Source of the DNA: an uncultured Flavobacteriaceae bacterium
GTDB taxonomy: Bacteria > Bacteroidota > Bacteroidia > Flavobacteriales > Flavobacteriaceae
Direction: 5' to 3'
Assembly (NCBI GenBank): GCA_943789365.1
Contig: CALSTV010000001.1
Coordinates: 930,001 to 994,000 of the forward strand
DNA length: 64,000 nucleotides
The notes under the pieces: model-generated
Databases searched by the model: none
What the model saw: only the letters and a program-made list of their open reading frames with translations
Told to the model about the DNA's origin: nothing
Part shown: positions 16,827 to 25,823 of the stretch, piece by piece
Layout: every line of letters starts with the position of its first letter
Numbering within the stretch: the first letter of the stretch is position 1
Program-made: the position numbers and the translations under genes

Positions 16827-19401
16827 AGTCAAAATATTAGTTCTTATTCTTAGCATCATAGCTACTCGTAGTTTTGCTCAGGACACGGAACTCCCCCCAA
16901 CTTCTGAACCTGTTTCATTTGAAAAAGGAAAAACGTACATACTTGGCGAGCTAAGTGTGGTAGGTGTCAACCAATTTAGTGAAAAATCGGTAAAGGTATA
17001 CTCAGGTCTTAAGACCGGACAAGAAATAAAAATTCCTGGAGATAAACTTTCAAGTGCTATTAAAAAACTATACGGAACCAAACGTTTTAGCGCTGTTGAT
17101 ATCTACGTTATAAAAATTGATGGCGATACTGCTTATTTAGAGTTTAATGTAACCGAATTGCCACAACTGAATGAGGTAACGATTGTAGGTGTGAAAAAAT
17201 CAAAAGCAAAAACGATTAAGGAAGAAGCAGCTCTTAACAAAGGAGAAATGCTTACAGATAATCTATTGATGACGTCTAAAAACTACATCACAAAAACGTA
17301 CACAGACAAGGGGTATTTGAAAACCAAAGTAAATATAAGTACTAAAAAAGACACTTCTGAAGTCAACGCTAAAGACATGTTGATTCACATCGACAAGGGT
17401 TCGAAAATTAAAATTAAAGAAATAAATTTCCACGGAAATAAAGACATCTCAGATGCCCAACTTAGAAGCTATTTGAAAGACACCAAGAGAAAATTCTGGG
17501 GACGATTTTGGAAAACTTCTAAATACATTAAAGACAAGTACAAAGACGACATCCAAAACTTACTCGACGAGTACAGCGAATTGGGTTACCGTGATGCTCG
17601 TATAATATCTGATAGTATCACTTGGAACAAAGATGGTAAAACCATAAATTTAGACATTCACTTAGAAGAAGGGAAACGCTATTATTTTGGGGATATAAAA
17701 TTCTTAGGAAACAGTAGTTATACTACCGCACAATTGCAAAGATTCTTGCGTATTCAACAAGGAGATGTTTACAACGCAAAAATATTAAATGAACGTGTAA
17801 AAGGAGACAACACACCAGATTCCGAAGACATCACATCTTTATACCAAAATAGCGGCTACTTATTTTCTCAAGTAAACGCTGTTGAAACTAAAGTTGACAA
17901 TGATAAAATTGATGTAGAAATACGTATCCATGAAGACGATCCGGCAACTATTAAAAAGGTGCGTGTTAAAGGAAATGAAGTAACGAACGACTTCGTTATT
18001 TACAGAGAACTTAAAACAAGACCAGGTGATTTGTATTCTAAAGAAAATATCATTCGATCTATACGTGAAATCTCACAATTAGGATTTTTTGACCCTGAAA
18101 ATGTGACTCCCGATCTACAACCAAACTACGCTGATAAAACCGTAGATATCGACTATACCGTTGTTAAAAAAGGTGCCAGCCAAATTGAGTTACAAGGTGG
18201 TTATGGTGGTGGTTCTTTTATTGGAACTTTAGGACTTTCTTTTAATAACTTTTCGATTCGGAACTTATTGAAAAAAGAAGAATACAAACCTCTACCTATG
18301 GGTGATGGACAGTCATTAGCCTTGCGTCTTCAAGTAAGTCGTTATTACAGCACACATAGTTTTTCATTTTCTGAGCCATGGCTGGGAGGTAAAAAACCAA
18401 AATCGTTTTCTTTTTCTATTTACAACTCAAGACAATATCAAGTAGATTATAGAAATAATGACGTTGATAAAAGCAAACGTCTTAATATTTTAGGAGTTAC
18501 TATAGGCCTTGGACAGAGATTGCAATGGCCAGATGATTTCTTTACCCTAAGCCAAGCAATCAGTTACCGACAATACGATATCAACCAATACAATATTGGA
18601 TTGTTAAATTTTGAAAATGGAACAGGTGCATCTAACAATCTATCTTACAGTATTACCTTAGGTAGAAATTCGTCTGGTCCGAGTAGAATATTCCCTACTA
18701 CTGGTTCTGAATTTAGCATTGGTGCGAAGTTTACATTACCACATTCTTTATTCAGTAAAACAGATTATAATGACTTAGAGAACAATCCAGAATATTATGA
18801 TTATTTCAATGGAAATGGATTAGAATCCGACACCAAAATAATCAATACAGGAAAAATTAATCAAGCCAAATTTAAGTGGTTAGAATATTATAAGTTGAGT
18901 TATAAATCGAAATGGTTTACACCGCTTATTGGAAAATCAGTATTGATGACAAATATTGAATTTGGATATCTAGGTTATTACAATTCCGATTTAAAGGACA
19001 TTCCATTTGAACGTTATTATGTGGGAGGTGACGGCTTGCAACAAAGTCAATTTGACGGACGTGAAGTAGTTGGATTAAGAGGTTATGAAAATTCTAGTCT
19101 TTCAGCAAGTAATGGAGGTACTATTTTCAATAAGTTTTCAATGGAAGTGCGTTACCCAATTACATTAAAACCATCTGCGTCTATCTATGCTTTAGGTTTT
19201 GTAGAATCAGGAAACTCGTATCAGGATTTTCAATCATTCAATCCATTCGATGTTAAAAGAGCTGCAGGGTTAGGAGTTCGAATTTTTATGCCTGCTTTTG
19301 GACTGTTAGGAATTGATTTTGCACATGGATTTGACCCCATGCCAGGGCAACTCCAAAAATCTGGATGGCAAACACATTTTATAATTGGTCAACAGTTCTA
19401 A
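16819..19401 (+). CDS. bamA: Outer membrane protein assembly factor BamA
   Basis: 860 residues with a signal peptide (about 1-20, ending RSFAQ). POTRA domains occupy roughly residues 30-450 and the C-terminal 16-strand barrel runs to residue 860, ending FIIGQQF. It inserts beta-barrel proteins, including SusC transporters, into the outer membrane. The barrel carries the VGGDGLQQSQFDGREVVGLRGYE segment that contains the conserved VRGF-like motif (here LRGY). It is translationally coupled to uppS. The promoter of the next genes lies within and just after its end. Confidence 0.95.
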   Translation: MNRVKILVLILSIIATRSFAQDTELPPTSEPVSFEKGKTYILGELSVVGVNQFSEKSVKVYSGLKTGQEIKIPGDKLSSAIKKLYGTKRFSAVDIYVIKIDGDTAYLEFNVTELPQLNEVTIVGVKKSKAKTIKEEAALNKGEMLTDNLLMTSKNYITKTYTDKGYLKTKVNISTKKDTSEVNAKDMLIHIDKGSKIKIKEINFHGNKDISDAQLRSYLKDTKRKFWGRFWKTSKYIKDKYKDDIQNLLDEYSELGYRDARIISDSITWNKDGKTINLDIHLEEGKRYYFGDIKFLGNSSYTTAQLQRFLRIQQGDVYNAKILNERVKGDNTPDSEDITSLYQNSGYLFSQVNAVETKVDNDKIDVEIRIHEDDPATIKKVRVKGNEVTNDFVIYRELKTRPGDLYSKENIIRSIREISQLGFFDPENVTPDLQPNYADKTVDIDYTVVKKGASQIELQGGYGGGSFIGTLGLSFNNFSIRNLLKKEEYKPLPMGDGQSLALRLQVSRYYSTHSFSFSEPWLGGKKPKSFSFSIYNSRQYQVDYRNNDVDKSKRLNILGVTIGLGQRLQWPDDFFTLSQAISYRQYDINQYNIGLLNFENGTGASNNLSYSITLGRNSSGPSRIFPTTGSEFSIGAKFTLPHSLFSKTDYNDLENNPEYYDYFNGNGLESDTKIINTGKINQAKFKWLEYYKLSYKSKWFTPLIGKSVLMTNIEFGYLGYYNSDLKDIPFERYYVGGDGLQQSQFDGREVVGLRGYENSSLSASNGGTIFNKFSMEVRYPITLKPSASIYALGFVESGNSYQDFQSFNPFDVKRAAGLGVRIFMPAFGLLGIDFAHGFDPMPGQLQKSGWQTHFIIGQQF

Positions 19402-19414
19402 TTTATTATATTTG
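19385..19414 (+). promoter_or_regulatory. Promoter for the skp/ompH genes
   Basis: TTG at 19385-19387, a 19-base spacer, then TATATTTG at 19407-19414. This is a full match to the Bacteroidota consensus. The -33 element lies inside the last codons of bamA, and the next ATG is at 19442. Confidence 0.65.
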
Positions 19415-19441
19415 TTCGTACCGCTTTATATTTAAGTAGCA

Positions 19442-20080
19442 ATGTTTAAAAAATATATTTTAATACTATTCATCATAAGTACAGCAGTTGTAGCTCAAAA
19501 GCCACAAACTATTGCTTATGTGGATATGGAATATATTTTAGAAAACATAGCTGAGTATAACAAAGCACAAAAAAAGCTCGATTCAAAAGCGGCAGAGTGG
19601 CGCAAACAAATTGAAAAGTCTGCAAAGGAAATTGAAAAAATGAATGCAGATTTAAACAATGAAAAAATTCTTTTAACCGAGAATCTAATCATAGAAAAGC
19701 AAGAAGAAATTCACATAAAAGAAATTGAACATTCAAAACTACAAGCCAAATATTTTGGCGTAAATGGGAGTATTTTCGAAATGCAAAAACAACTGGTTCA
19801 GCCCATTCAAGATGAAGTTTTTAATGCTATACAACAAATTATAAAAAAGAAACGCTACGATTTTGTTTTTGAACGATCTAGCGATTTAATGTTATTGTAT
19901 GCAAATCCAAAATATGACATCAGCAAGACAGTTATTGCCTACATTACCAAGTCTGAAAAAGAACGGGAAGCAGAAGAAGCAAAACTGAAAAAACAACAAT
20001 CTAAAGAAGCGCTGCAAAAGCGTCTGGACGATCAAAAGAAACGTAGAGAAGAAAAAGAAAGTAAAGTAATACATAGATAA
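19442..20080 (+). CDS. OmpH/Skp family periplasmic chaperone
   Basis: 212 residues with a signal peptide (about 1-19, ending VVAQ), the Skp start AYVDMEYILENI, a long coiled coil (about 35-110), and a highly charged Glu/Lys-rich C-terminal tail (about 175-212). Skp trimers carry unfolded outer-membrane proteins to BamA. It follows bamA directly and precedes a second, shorter Skp paralogue. The long charged tail is an extension beyond the minimal Skp fold. Confidence 0.92.
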   Translation: MFKKYILILFIISTAVVAQKPQTIAYVDMEYILENIAEYNKAQKKLDSKAAEWRKQIEKSAKEIEKMNADLNNEKILLTENLIIEKQEEIHIKEIEHSKLQAKYFGVNGSIFEMQKQLVQPIQDEVFNAIQQIIKKKRYDFVFERSSDLMLLYANPKYDISKTVIAYITKSEKEREAEEAKLKKQQSKEALQKRLDDQKKRREEKESKVIHR

Positions 20081-20113
20081 ACATAAATCACACAATAATT
20101 AAATAGAAACGAA

Positions 20114-20614
20114 ATGAAACATTTTAAAACTTTATTAGTAGCAGCAGTAATAACTTTAGGAATGAGCACTATGGCTCAAGCTCAAAAAGTAGCGCATATC
20201 AACTTTGAAGAAATTGTATCTCAAATGCCTGAAACACTAAAACTTCAGGAAGATCTTGAAAAACTTGGTAAAACTTACGGAGAAGAAATTACAAATGCTC
20301 AAAAACAATTAAAAGCTAAAATTGAAAAGTATACTGCTGAGGAAATCTCACAAACAGCTGCTCAAAATGAAGCTCGTATCAAAGAAGTACAGGTTGACCA
20401 GTCAAAAATTCAACAACTACAACAAGTAGCGCAACAAGAATTACAACAAAAAGAAAAAGCGGCTCTAGACCCTATTATCAAAAAAGCACAAGATGCTATT
20501 AAAGCAGTGGCTAAAACAAAAGGAATTACTTATGTTTTAGACTCAAAAGCATTAATCGTTTCTGAAGGAGAAGACTTAGCTCCAGCTGTAAAAACAAGTT
20601 TGGGTATCCAATAA
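20114..20614 (+). CDS. OmpH/Skp family periplasmic chaperone, second copy
   Basis: 166 residues with a signal peptide (about 1-23, ending AQAQ), then KVAHINFEEIVSQMP, a Gln/Lys-rich coiled coil (about 50-125), and a C-terminal segment YVLDSKALIVSE typical of OmpH. It lies 33 bases after the first paralogue, and tandem Skp genes after bamA are normal in this group. A strong terminator follows. Confidence 0.94.
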   Translation: MKHFKTLLVAAVITLGMSTMAQAQKVAHINFEEIVSQMPETLKLQEDLEKLGKTYGEEITNAQKQLKAKIEKYTAEEISQTAAQNEARIKEVQVDQSKIQQLQQVAQQELQQKEKAALDPIIKKAQDAIKAVAKTKGITYVLDSKALIVSEGEDLAPAVKTSLGIQ

Positions 20615-20633
20615 TCCAAATTACAAAACCATT

Positions 20634-20673
20634 AAAACTCGTTGCGATACAACTATCTCAACGAGTTTTTTTT
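20634..20673 (+). terminator. Rho-independent terminator after the Skp genes
   Basis: 11-bp stem AAAACTCGTTG/CAACGAGTTTT with a 14-nt loop, followed by a run of T residues. Confidence 0.9.
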
Positions 20674-20718
20674 GGTTAAAATAAAAAATATTAACTTATC
20701 TTTCAATTTTTAAACTTG

Positions 20719-21507
20719 ATGAACAAACAACCCATAGGCATTTTTGATTCAGGCGTTGGCGGTCTTTCTATATGGTCTGAAATAAAAGCACTCCTCCCTA
20801 ACGAAAACACTATTTATTTGGCGGATAGTGCAAATGCACCCTATGGAAATAAAACCACTCAAGAAATAGTTGCACTTTGTATTAAGAATACTGAATTACT
20901 TATATCCAAAGGATGTAAACTCATTGTTGTGGCCTGTAATACGGCAACTACAAATGCTATCTCTGTTTTAAGGGCACGTTACAAAGTCCCTTTTATTGGT
21001 ATTGAACCAGCAATAAAGCCCGCTAGCTTACAAACAAAAACGAACCGCATTGGTATTCTAGCGACCAAAGGAACGCTCAACAGTCGTTTGTTTGCTGAAA
21101 CTTCAAAAAAACATTTAATAAACTGTAAGATTATTGAGCAAGTTGGAGAAGGTTTGGTTCCACTTATTGAAAACGGAAAGCTACACAGCAATAAAACAAA
21201 ACAATTATTGGTCAAATACATACAGCCCATGTTAGACCAAGAAGTAGATTGTTTAGTATTAGGCTGTACTCATTATCCTTTTTTGATTCCGATGATTCAA
21301 GAAATGACGAATGGAAAAATGACCATCATTGATTCTGGATTGGCGGTTGCAAGGCAAACAAAGGCAGTACTTATAAAAGAAAACATGTTGGCAACCCTAC
21401 CACAAGATACGACCCACCAACTCTACTCAAATACACAATTAAACACCATACAAATATTACTGGCAAGCATTCCTAAAAATGTAGCTCTTAAGTTTAAAGA
21501 TTTTTAA
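20719..21507 (+). CDS. murI: Glutamate racemase
   Basis: 262 residues from the ATG at 20719 (a TTG directly precedes it). It supplies D-glutamate for peptidoglycan. The N-terminal GIFDSGVGGLS and the two catalytic Cys segments VACNTATT and LGCTHYPF are intact. It is the last plus-strand gene of the envelope block and converges on rho. Confidence 0.97.
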   Translation: MNKQPIGIFDSGVGGLSIWSEIKALLPNENTIYLADSANAPYGNKTTQEIVALCIKNTELLISKGCKLIVVACNTATTNAISVLRARYKVPFIGIEPAIKPASLQTKTNRIGILATKGTLNSRLFAETSKKHLINCKIIEQVGEGLVPLIENGKLHSNKTKQLLVKYIQPMLDQEVDCLVLGCTHYPFLIPMIQEMTNGKMTIIDSGLAVARQTKAVLIKENMLATLPQDTTHQLYSNTQLNTIQILLASIPKNVALKFKDF

Positions 21508-21581
21508 ACTTGTGAAACTCTTTTCTTCAATGAGTTTTAACTTTGAAACACCAACAACACCGAATAAAAATATCATCTAAT

Positions 21582-21614
21582 AAAAAAAGCCAACTAAATA
21601 AATTTAGCTGGCTT
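21582..21614 (-). terminator. Terminator after rho
   Basis: An imperfect 12-bp stem (AGCCAACTAAAT/ATTTAGCTGGCT, one mismatch) with a T run on the minus strand, 23 bases past the rho stop. A shorter T run on the other side may also stop murI transcription. Confidence 0.8.
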
Positions 21615-21636
21615 TCTGTTTTTATATAGTTACCGA

Positions 21637-23313
21637 TTAACCGTTCATCGATATTAAAAACTCTTGGTTGTTTTTTGAGTAAGTCACTTTATCCTTAATA
21701 AACTCCATGGCTTCGATAGGATTCATATCGGCTAGATATTTTCTCAACACCCACATTCGCTGTACAGATTTTGCATCAAATAAAAGATCATCACGACGTG
21801 TACTTGATTTTATCAAATCAATTGCAGGATAGATTCTTCTGTTGGAAATATTTCGATCCAACTGAAGTTCCATATTTCCAGTACCTTTAAATTCCTCAAA
21901 GATTACTTCATCCATTTTCGAGCCTGTCTCGGTCAAGGCTGTAGCAATGATAGACAAAGAACCTCCATTCTCAATATTTCTTGCTGCTCCAAAGAAACGT
22001 TTAGGTTTATGCAATGCATTTGCGTCAATACCCCCTGATAATATTTTACCAGATGCTGGCGCTACGGTATTATAAGCTCTCGCCAAACGTGTTATTGAAT
22101 CCAATAAAATTACTACATCATACCCGCACTCTACAAGTCTTTTTGCTTTCTCTAACACAATATTAGCTACACGCACATGTTTTTCAGCTGGCTCATCAAA
22201 AGTTGAGGCTACCACCTCACCTTTTACGCTCCGTTGCATATCGGTAACCTCTTCAGGTCTTTCATCAATAAGTAATACCAACTGATATACTTCTGGATGA
22301 TTTTCAGCAATAGACTTCGCAATATCTTTTAACAACATCGTTTTACCTGTCTTTGGCTGGGCCACAATCATTCCTCTTTGTCCTTTCCCTATAGGAGCAA
22401 ACAAATCCATTATACGTGTAGAAAGTGTGTTTTTACTATCAATTAAATTAAATTTCTCATCAGGAAACAAAGGTGTTAAATGCTCAAAAGAAACCCTGTC
22501 TCTTACCACATTTGGCTTGAGTCCATTGATTTTTGAAACACGAATCAACGGAAAATACTTCTCCCCTTCTTTAGGAGGCCGTACATTACCTAAAACAGTA
22601 TCACCTGTTTTCAATCCAAAAAGTTTAATTTGAGATTGACTTACATAGATATCATCAGGAGATGACAGGTAATTATAATCTGAAGATCTCAAAAACCCAT
22701 AACCATCTGGCATCATTTCTAAAACCCCTTCACTTTCTATAATTCCATCAAACTCATAGTCAGGATCTCTATACTTGGTATTACTCCTGTTTCCTATATT
22801 GTCTTTATTTTGATGGTTTTTGTGTTGTCCACCTTTATTTTGATTATGGTTGTTATGACTTCCTTTATTCCCATCTTTAGATTTCATCGTATTTTGATGG
22901 TTCTTTTTTTGCGGATTCGCATTCCCTTGTTTTGAATCTTTCGCTGGAGCGCTATCAACTTTAGTCTGAGTGCTTTTTTGCGCTCTGCCCGAATTTCCTT
23001 CTGCTCCTTTATTTTGCTTTGTATCAGCAGCTTCAGATCGCGCTTCAACTCCCTCAGCTGTTTTTGTATGCGAGGCAGCGGTCTGACCTTTATCTGTGGT
23101 AATTCTCGCACGTTTTCTTTGTACTGGTTTCGGTGTACTTGCAACAGCACTTGCAGCTTTGGTCTCCGAAGGAGAGTTGACTGCCTGTGTGTCCAAAATC
23201 TGATAAACCAAGTCCATTTTCTTTAGTTGACTTGTCTTTTTTAAGCCTATAGATTTCGCCATAGCCTGCAACTCAACAAGGGTTTTACCTTTGAGTTCTG
23301 AAATTTCTAACAT
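21637..23313 (-). CDS. rho: Transcription termination factor Rho with long N-terminal insert
   Basis: 558 residues. The Rho N-terminal helical domain (1-45) comes first. Residues about 50-185 form a hydrophilic, low-complexity insert rich in Asn, Lys, Gln and Ser. The RNA-binding cold-shock domain (about 190-260, [11 protein letters not shown]) and the hexameric RecA-type ATPase follow. The ATPase has the P loop [10 protein letters not shown], Walker B region [18 protein letters not shown], and the Q/R-loop area. It unwinds RNA:DNA at Rho-dependent terminators. The insert roughly accounts for the excess over a 420-residue Rho and is typical of Bacteroidota. Confidence 0.97.
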   Translation of the reverse strand: MLEISELKGKTLVELQAMAKSIGLKKTSQLKKMDLVYQILDTQAVNSPSETKAASAVASTPKPVQRKRARITTDKGQTAASHTKTAEGVEARSEAADTKQNKGAEGNSGRAQKSTQTKVDSAPAKDSKQGNANPQKKNHQNTMKSKDGNKGSHNNHNQNKGGQHKNHQNKDNIGNRSNTKYRDPDYEFDGIIESEGVLEMMPDGYGFLRSSDYNYLSSPDDIYVSQSQIKLFGLKTGDTVLGNVRPPKEGEKYFPLIRVSKINGLKPNVVRDRVSFEHLTPLFPDEKFNLIDSKNTLSTRIMDLFAPIGKGQRGMIVAQPKTGKTMLLKDIAKSIAENHPEVYQLVLLIDERPEEVTDMQRSVKGEVVASTFDEPAEKHVRVANIVLEKAKRLVECGYDVVILLDSITRLARAYNTVAPASGKILSGGIDANALHKPKRFFGAARNIENGGSLSIIATALTETGSKMDEVIFEEFKGTGNMELQLDRNISNRRIYPAIDLIKSSTRRDDLLFDAKSVQRMWVLRKYLADMNPIEAMEFIKDKVTYSKNNQEFLISMNG

Positions 23314-23657
23314 GTAGTGTGTATATTTGTATTGACAAACTTTTAACTCCTAGCAAAAAGTAGTGTAAATTGAATTTTGTGAATTGAACAATTCAAACCG
23401 CACTCTAGGCAAATGCAAACTATAAATTGAATCGTATATAGTAACAAATATAAGTTTTTATTTTTAATAATTGCCCAATTCTTAAAATAATTATACAATA
23501 CTCATAAAGTCTATATTGAAGCTTGCTTTTTTTAGGTAGACATAGGAAGCAATGGCACTATTCGCAGTCACATAATATTGTCTTTTTTTTACAAAAAAAC
23601 TTTCTACAACAAAAATTAAAAGCTACTTTTGTCACCATACATTATCTGAATACTAAA
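23314..23657. promoter_or_regulatory. Divergent rho / DUF4293 promoter region
   Basis: A 344-base gap without a gene. For the plus strand, TACTTTTG at 23624-23631 is a good -7 element, 27 bases before the ATG at 23658, with a weak TTTC at 23601. For rho, TATATTTG at 23452-23445 (minus strand) would give a leader of about 130 nt, long enough for autoregulatory structure. No riboswitch or tRNA is seen. Confidence 0.45.
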
Positions 23658-24092
23658 ATGATTCAACGCATACAAACTGTTTACTTATTACTCGCTGTCA
23701 TACTATCAGGAGGTCTTGTATTTCTTGTTTCTCTATGGACATTAGAAAACAACGAGACCGTAAAGATTCTAGACACTTTGTTAAACGAGCGTTTTTTAAT
23801 AAAATCAATAGGAATCTCATTTTTCGTTTCAAGTCTACTTTCTGTATATTCTGTTTTTTGTTTTAAGAACAGAAAAAGACAATTTGTACTTGGACGTTTA
23901 AACATTCTTATCAACTTCTATTTATTAGGCCTATTGTTAATGCAATCTCTAAATTTATCTGGAGAAACTTCTGTTTCTGAGAAAGGTATTGGGATATTCA
24001 TCCCTTTAGTTGTCATTGTTTTCCTTGTCATGGCGAACAAAGCAATTAAAAAGGATGAAGCTCTTGTAAAATCTGTAGATCGGTTGCGATAA
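23658..24092 (+). CDS. DUF4293-type integral membrane protein
   Basis: 144 residues from the ATG at 23658 (MIQRIQTVYLLLAV); a frame 45 codons longer begins in the promoter region and is rejected. Four hydrophobic helices lie at about 8-28, 50-68, 79-98 and 113-130. The MIQRIQT(V/L)YL start and the location next to rho are typical of DUF4293 in Bacteroidota. Function is unknown. A strong terminator follows directly. Confidence 0.85.
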   Translation: MIQRIQTVYLLLAVILSGGLVFLVSLWTLENNETVKILDTLLNERFLIKSIGISFFVSSLLSVYSVFCFKNRKRQFVLGRLNILINFYLLGLLLMQSLNLSGETSVSEKGIGIFIPLVVIVFLVMANKAIKKDEALVKSVDRLR

Positions 24093-24121
24093 TCCTAACA
24101 TCTTAGTTTATTTATGCGAAA

Positions 24122-24150
24122 AAAACCCGAAGTTCTGCTTCGGGTTTTTT
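24122..24150 (+). terminator. Rho-independent terminator after the DUF4293 gene
   Basis: 11-bp perfect stem AAAACCCGAAG/CTTCGGGTTTT with a 5-nt loop and a T run. Confidence 0.92.
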
Positions 24151-24278
24151 ATTCCTATTTCGTTTTATCTGCGCTTCAGTCCGTTTAATACCTAAATACA
24201 CTGGAATCTAACTATATTTGTCAACCCATATTCTTCTCCCTATAAATAGGGATATTGAAATTTCACTTTTTTAAGGGA

Positions 24279-24309
24279 TTGTGGGCTAAACTAGTTAGGT
24301 ATATATTTG
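24279..24309 (+). promoter_or_regulatory. Promoter of the response regulator gene
   Basis: TTG at 24279-24281, a 20-base spacer, then TATATTTG at 24302-24309, 14 bases before the ATG at 24323. It fits the Bacteroidota consensus well. Confidence 0.65.
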
Positions 24310-24322
24310 TAACATAAAATAA

Positions 24323-24988
24323 ATGGAAGCACAAGACAAAATAAAAGTTCATATCGCAGATGACCACCAAATTTTAATTGATGGAATTATTGCGGTTTTA
24401 AAAAGTCAAGAGGACATAGAGGTTGTTGGACATTCTTTAAACGGAAAAGACTTAATTGAATGGTTAGGTCAAAATGAAGCAGACGTTTTGGTTTTGGATG
24501 TTAACATGCCAATTATTGATGGATTAGAAGTACTGAGTCATTTTAACAAAAATAAAATTGAGCAAAATACCATAATGCTCTCAAGTTATGACGATGTGAA
24601 ACTCGTTAAGGAAGTACTTAAAATTGGAGCCGATGGCTTTTTAGCAAAAAAGTGCGCCGGTGAAAATATTGTAGAAGCTATAAGAATTGTACACAGCGGA
24701 AATCAATACTTCAGTAAAGATGTACAAAAAGACTTGGTCGCTTCATTAGTAGGAAAAAAAGTAAAACCTAAAATTCACCAAGATGGTGTGTTTTCAAGTT
24801 CATTGACAGAAAGAGAATTGCAAGTACTAAAGCTCATTAGCACAGAAATGAGCACCAAAGAAATTGCAAAACAATTAAACATAAGCACAAGTACTGTAGA
24901 TACTTATAGAAAAAACCTTTTGACCAAAACGAAAGCAAAAAATTCTGTAGGACTCGCCATGTACGCCGTTAAAAATAAATTGCTGTAA
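24323..24988 (+). CDS. NarL/LuxR-type response regulator
   Basis: 221 residues. The receiver domain spans residues 8-125 with acidic pocket Asp13/Asp14, phosphoacceptor Asp59 in VLDVNMP and a Lys in LAKKCAG. The C-terminal LuxR-type helix-turn-helix is at about 155-215 (LTERELQVLKLIS, TKEIAKQLNIS, VDTYRKNLL). The likely partner is the histidine kinase at 25824-27623, whose HisKA_3-type dimerisation box normally pairs with this class. The gene has its own promoter and terminator, so it is transcribed apart from the kinase. Confidence 0.94.
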   Translation: MEAQDKIKVHIADDHQILIDGIIAVLKSQEDIEVVGHSLNGKDLIEWLGQNEADVLVLDVNMPIIDGLEVLSHFNKNKIEQNTIMLSSYDDVKLVKEVLKIGADGFLAKKCAGENIVEAIRIVHSGNQYFSKDVQKDLVASLVGKKVKPKIHQDGVFSSSLTERELQVLKLISTEMSTKEIAKQLNISTSTVDTYRKNLLTKTKAKNSVGLAMYAVKNKLL

Positions 24989-25010
24989 AAATCTTACCCC
25001 CCAGATTTTT

Positions 25011-25049
25011 GCCACTTCAAGCAAAAGAATGTTTGAAGTGGCTTTTTTT
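25011..25049 (+). terminator. Rho-independent terminator after the response regulator
   Basis: 10-bp perfect stem GCCACTTCAA/TTGAAGTGGC with a 12-nt loop, followed by seven T residues. Confidence 0.92.
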
Positions 25050-25108
25050 AACACAGCATAACATAAAAAGAATAACATAAAATATTATTAACTTAAATAA
25101 GTAACACC

Positions 25109-25795
25109 ATGAAAGCCCTAATTAATGCTACCCTAACATTACTCCTATGCGTTGGATTCGTATCATGTAGTAATGATGACACAACTGAAATTTTTGAAAC
25201 TGAAGAAGCGCCCCTTAAATCCTATACGCTAAGTAGATCTGACGATGGAAGCTATTCATTAAATCAATCACTTTCTGAAGGTATCACATCGAATATTGTT
25301 TCTACAGATGGTAAAAATGAAATTATTTTAAACGAAGGTTACAGCGAATCACAAGAAGTTAACACTGTACTTCCTCTAATGAACAATGAAATTAAAATTG
25401 ATTTCATTACCGAAAACTCCATAAAAATCCCTGGAATCACAATTTTCGACACAGAAATAAATAATGCTTCTTCAGTCTCTGCTAAAAACATAGATTATGT
25501 TCAAAGCTATGATATTAGCCTACTTGAAGACGGTTCGTACCAATTGAACTTTACGCTCACAAAAAATATAATTCCTACTTTTGAATACAACGAAGAACTA
25601 GAAAGACATCAAATTCGTCTAAATAATGGTGCCGCTAAAAAAGGTATCACATATTCACAAAATTATATTAAATTTGAAGGACAAAAACTTAACATCGTTT
25701 TTGTTAGAAAACAAAAAGTGTCAAGTATCAGTGCCAAAAGAGCAAATGACTACGCAGATACCGTGGAACCACCTGAGTTTGAAATTAATGACTAA
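25109..25795 (+). CDS. Lipoprotein with two repeated domains
   Basis: 228 residues with a lipoprotein signal ending GFVSC (Cys20). The mature part appears to be an internal duplication. Residues about 38-108 start SYTLSRSDDGSYSLN and residues about 133-205 start SYDISLLEDGSYQLN. Each is followed by a similar (I/L)xLNxG segment and a final beta strand (IKIDFI / LNIVFV). I recognise no family. It is 28 bases upstream of the histidine kinase gene and about 120 bases after the response regulator. Its position suggests a periplasmic or surface partner of the sensor, which is inference from context. Confidence 0.8.
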   Translation: MKALINATLTLLLCVGFVSCSNDDTTEIFETEEAPLKSYTLSRSDDGSYSLNQSLSEGITSNIVSTDGKNEIILNEGYSESQEVNTVLPLMNNEIKIDFITENSIKIPGITIFDTEINNASSVSAKNIDYVQSYDISLLEDGSYQLNFTLTKNIIPTFEYNEELERHQIRLNNGAAKKGITYSQNYIKFEGQKLNIVFVRKQKVSSISAKRANDYADTVEPPEFEIND

Positions 25796-25823
25796 TAAGT
25801 CCTCTTTGATATAAAGAAGAAAA